NCBI GenBank assembly: GCA_026989275.1
Contig: JALSJQ010000011.1
Span: 1-64,000 of the forward strand
Source of the DNA: Albidovulum sp.
Lineage (GTDB): Bacteria > Pseudomonadota > Alphaproteobacteria > Rhodobacterales > Rhodobacteraceae
DNA: 64,000 nucleotides
Direction of reading: 5' to 3'
The translations under genes and the position numbers were made by a program. The notes beneath the pieces were generated by a model. It ran no database searches and was not told the origin of the DNA. It saw nothing but the letters and a program-made list of their open reading frames with translations. This document shows, piece after piece, positions 62,724 through 64,000 of the stretch (position 1 is the stretch's first letter; each line of letters starts with the position of its first letter).

Positions 62724-64000
62724 ATGATCTGGTCCTTGCTGCGGATCCTGCTCTTTCTGGCCTTCGTGGCCTTCGCCGCCTTCGGCGCCACCTGGCTTGT
62801 CGATCACGGCCAGCCGATCCTGATCGTGGTCGGCGGGGTCGAGATTTCCCTCTCGCCGCTGATGGCGGCGATCCTGGCGATCCTGCTCGTCCTTGCCATC
62901 TGGCTGTTTCTGAAGCTTCTCGGCTTTCTCGGCGCCCTGTGGCGGTTCCTCAGGGGCGACGAGACCGCCCTGTCGCGCCATTTCGACAAGGCGCGCGAGC
63001 GCCGCGGCTTCGCGGCCCTTGCCGAAGGGTTGACCGCGCTTGCCTCGGGCGAGCCGAAACTGGCGCTGATCAAGGCGGCGCAGGCGCAGAAGCTGCTCGG
63101 CCGGCCCGACCTCACGCTGCTGATCAGCGCCCAGGCCGCCGAGCAGGCCGGCGACCGCCGACAGGCCGTCCGCTTCTACAAGGAGCTGGCGCAAAGCGAC
63201 AGAACCCGCTTCGCCGGTCTCTACGGGCTGATGCGCCTCAAGCTCGCCGAAGGGGACACCGACACCGCGCTCAGGCTCGCCGAAGAGGCCTTCGCGCTCA
63301 AGCCGCGGCATGAAGCCACGCTCAACACCCTGTTCACGCTTCAGAACCGGCGCCATGAATGGGAGAAGGCCCGCAAGACGCTCAAGGCCGAGCTCAAGGC
63401 GGGGCTCCTGCCGCGCGACGTGCATCGGAGGCGCGATGCCGTGCTGGCTCTGGCCGAGGCGCGGGAGAAGGCCGCTTCCGGCGACACGGAGGCGGCCGAC
63501 CGGCTCGCGCTCGAGGCCAACCGGCTCTCGCCCGACCTCGTCCCCGCGGCAGTGATGGCGGCCGACGCGCTCATGCGGGCCGGCTCGCCCCGCAAGGCGG
63601 CGAAGGTGCTGCGAAAGGCCTGGGAGGCGGCGCCCCATCCCGACCTCGCCGCCGCCTGGGCCGCGCTTCAGCCCGACGAGACGCCCGAGGAGCGGCGCAA
63701 ACGCTTCCGACCCCTGCTCAGGATCCACCCCGATCATCCCGAAACCCGGATGCTCGAGGCCGAGCTTGCCCTTGCCGCCGAGGATTTCCCGAACGCGCGC
63801 AAGGCGCTCGGCGATCTGCCCGAAACCCGGCCCACGGTTCGCTCGCTCGCCCTCATGGCCGCCATCGAGAAGGGCCAGGGAGCGCCCGAACCGGTCGTGA
63901 AGGCCTGGCTTGCCCGGGCTCTCACCGCACCGCGCGGGCCGGCCTGGATCTGCCGCAAATGCGGCCATGTGCACGGCGAATGGGTGCCGGTCTGCGAGCA
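62724..64000 (+). CDS. hemY: HemY-family protein, cut by window end
   Basis: ATG 62724 opens a frame still open after 425 codons at the window end. Two N-terminal membrane helices (about 3-25 and 45-72) are followed by TPR-like helices (AALAEGLTALASGEPKLALIKAAQAQKLL, QAGDRRQAVRFYKEL) and a late Cys motif WICRKCGHVHGEW. This matches the tetrapyrrole-associated HemY of proteobacteria, which is not the Gram-positive protoporphyrinogen oxidase of the same name. The order hemD-mitofilin-hemY fits. The 3' end lies outside. Confidence 0.9.
   Translation, partial: MIWSLLRILLFLAFVAFAAFGATWLVDHGQPILIVVGGVEISLSPLMAAILAILLVLAIWLFLKLLGFLGALWRFLRGDETALSRHFDKARERRGFAALAEGLTALASGEPKLALIKAAQAQKLLGRPDLTLLISAQAAEQAGDRRQAVRFYKELAQSDRTRFAGLYGLMRLKLAEGDTDTALRLAEEAFALKPRHEATLNTLFTLQNRRHEWEKARKTLKAELKAGLLPRDVHRRRDAVLALAEAREKAASGDTEAADRLALEANRLSPDLVPAAVMAADALMRAGSPRKAAKVLRKAWEAAPHPDLAAAWAALQPDETPEERRKRFRPLLRIHPDHPETRMLEAELALAAEDFPNARKALGDLPETRPTVRSLALMAAIEKGQGAPEPVVKAWLARALTAPRGPAWICRKCGHVHGEWVPVCE

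Noticed and set aside
60672-63974. 1100-codon frame antisense to hemD, mitofilin and hemY
   Set aside because: Same cause: third-position GC bias keeps the opposite frame open. It crosses three real genes and has no recognisable domain.

Overview
The window is gene-dense, GC-rich chromosomal DNA (roughly two thirds G+C by eye) from an alphaproteobacterium, most likely of the order Rhodobacterales. The placement rests on gene content and order: a petP-petR-like regulator pair, an IalB-family protein beside rlmN, uppP next to an NDUFA9-like SDR and gltD/gltB, tsaD-gpsA-YciI-EVE divergent from hemD-mitofilin-hemY, a membrane ferritin-VIT1 protein (MbfA type), and a NodH-like double-domain sulfotransferase. 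No phage, transposase, CRISPR array, rRNA or plasmid gene was seen. Two tRNAs are present: Pro(CGG) and Leu(CAG). Base composition and codon use look even throughout, with no obvious island.

Layout. 1-1544: a structured, AT-richer edge region, then a leftward MarR/OmpR-type regulator pair. 1766-8843: branched-chain aminotransferase, rsfS-rlmH, gpmI-envC-ctpA (cell division and envelope proteolysis) and rppH. 8845-13354: a methyltransferase, then a tight run of membrane ferritin/iron exporter, AEC permease, HAD phosphatase and ornithine-cyclodeaminase-like protein. 13345-21451: metallophosphatase, second MarR regulator, M19 dipeptidase, and a complete divergent five-gene peptide ABC importer. 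21558-25701: tRNA-Pro, leuB, GST, queG, SDR. 25777-31000: a 58-residue membrane protein, two L,D-transpeptidases around a CAP lipoprotein, a cation efflux protein, rlmN and an IalB protein. 31449-35440: leuCD, a seven-helix membrane protein behind a repeat-rich leader, and mtgA. 35610-44246: glutamate synthase (gltD, GFA protein, gltB), uppP and an SDR. 44453-49535: tRNA-Leu, a short RNase D, then kdsD-lptC-lptA-lptB-hpf-ptsN (LPS inner core and export, ribosome hibernation, PTS-Ntr). 49684-57014: a leftward galU-galE-glycosyltransferase-glycosyltransferase-GT14-sulfotransferase cluster that probably makes a sulfated surface polysaccharide. 57250-64000: EVE, YciI, gpsA and tsaD leftward; hemD, mitofilin-like and hemY (cut by the window end) rightward.

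Much of the window serves the envelope: murein hydrolase activation (EnvC, CtpA), peptidoglycan polymerisation (MtgA), L,D-crosslinking, lipid carrier recycling (UppP), Kdo synthesis and LPS transport, and a polysaccharide pathway. Nitrogen and carbon flow is served by glutamate synthase, IlvE and LeuBCD. I found no clear new defence or mobile system. The less explained signals are regulatory: a 78-bp nested palindrome at the left edge, helically phased GGGCA repeats before the membrane protein at 33836, a 17-codon hairpin leader whose stop overlaps the hpf start, and a perfect 16-bp palindrome on the galU promoter. lptB-hpf-ptsN also lacks the usual intervening rpoN. All functional calls come from reading translated sequence; no database search was possible.
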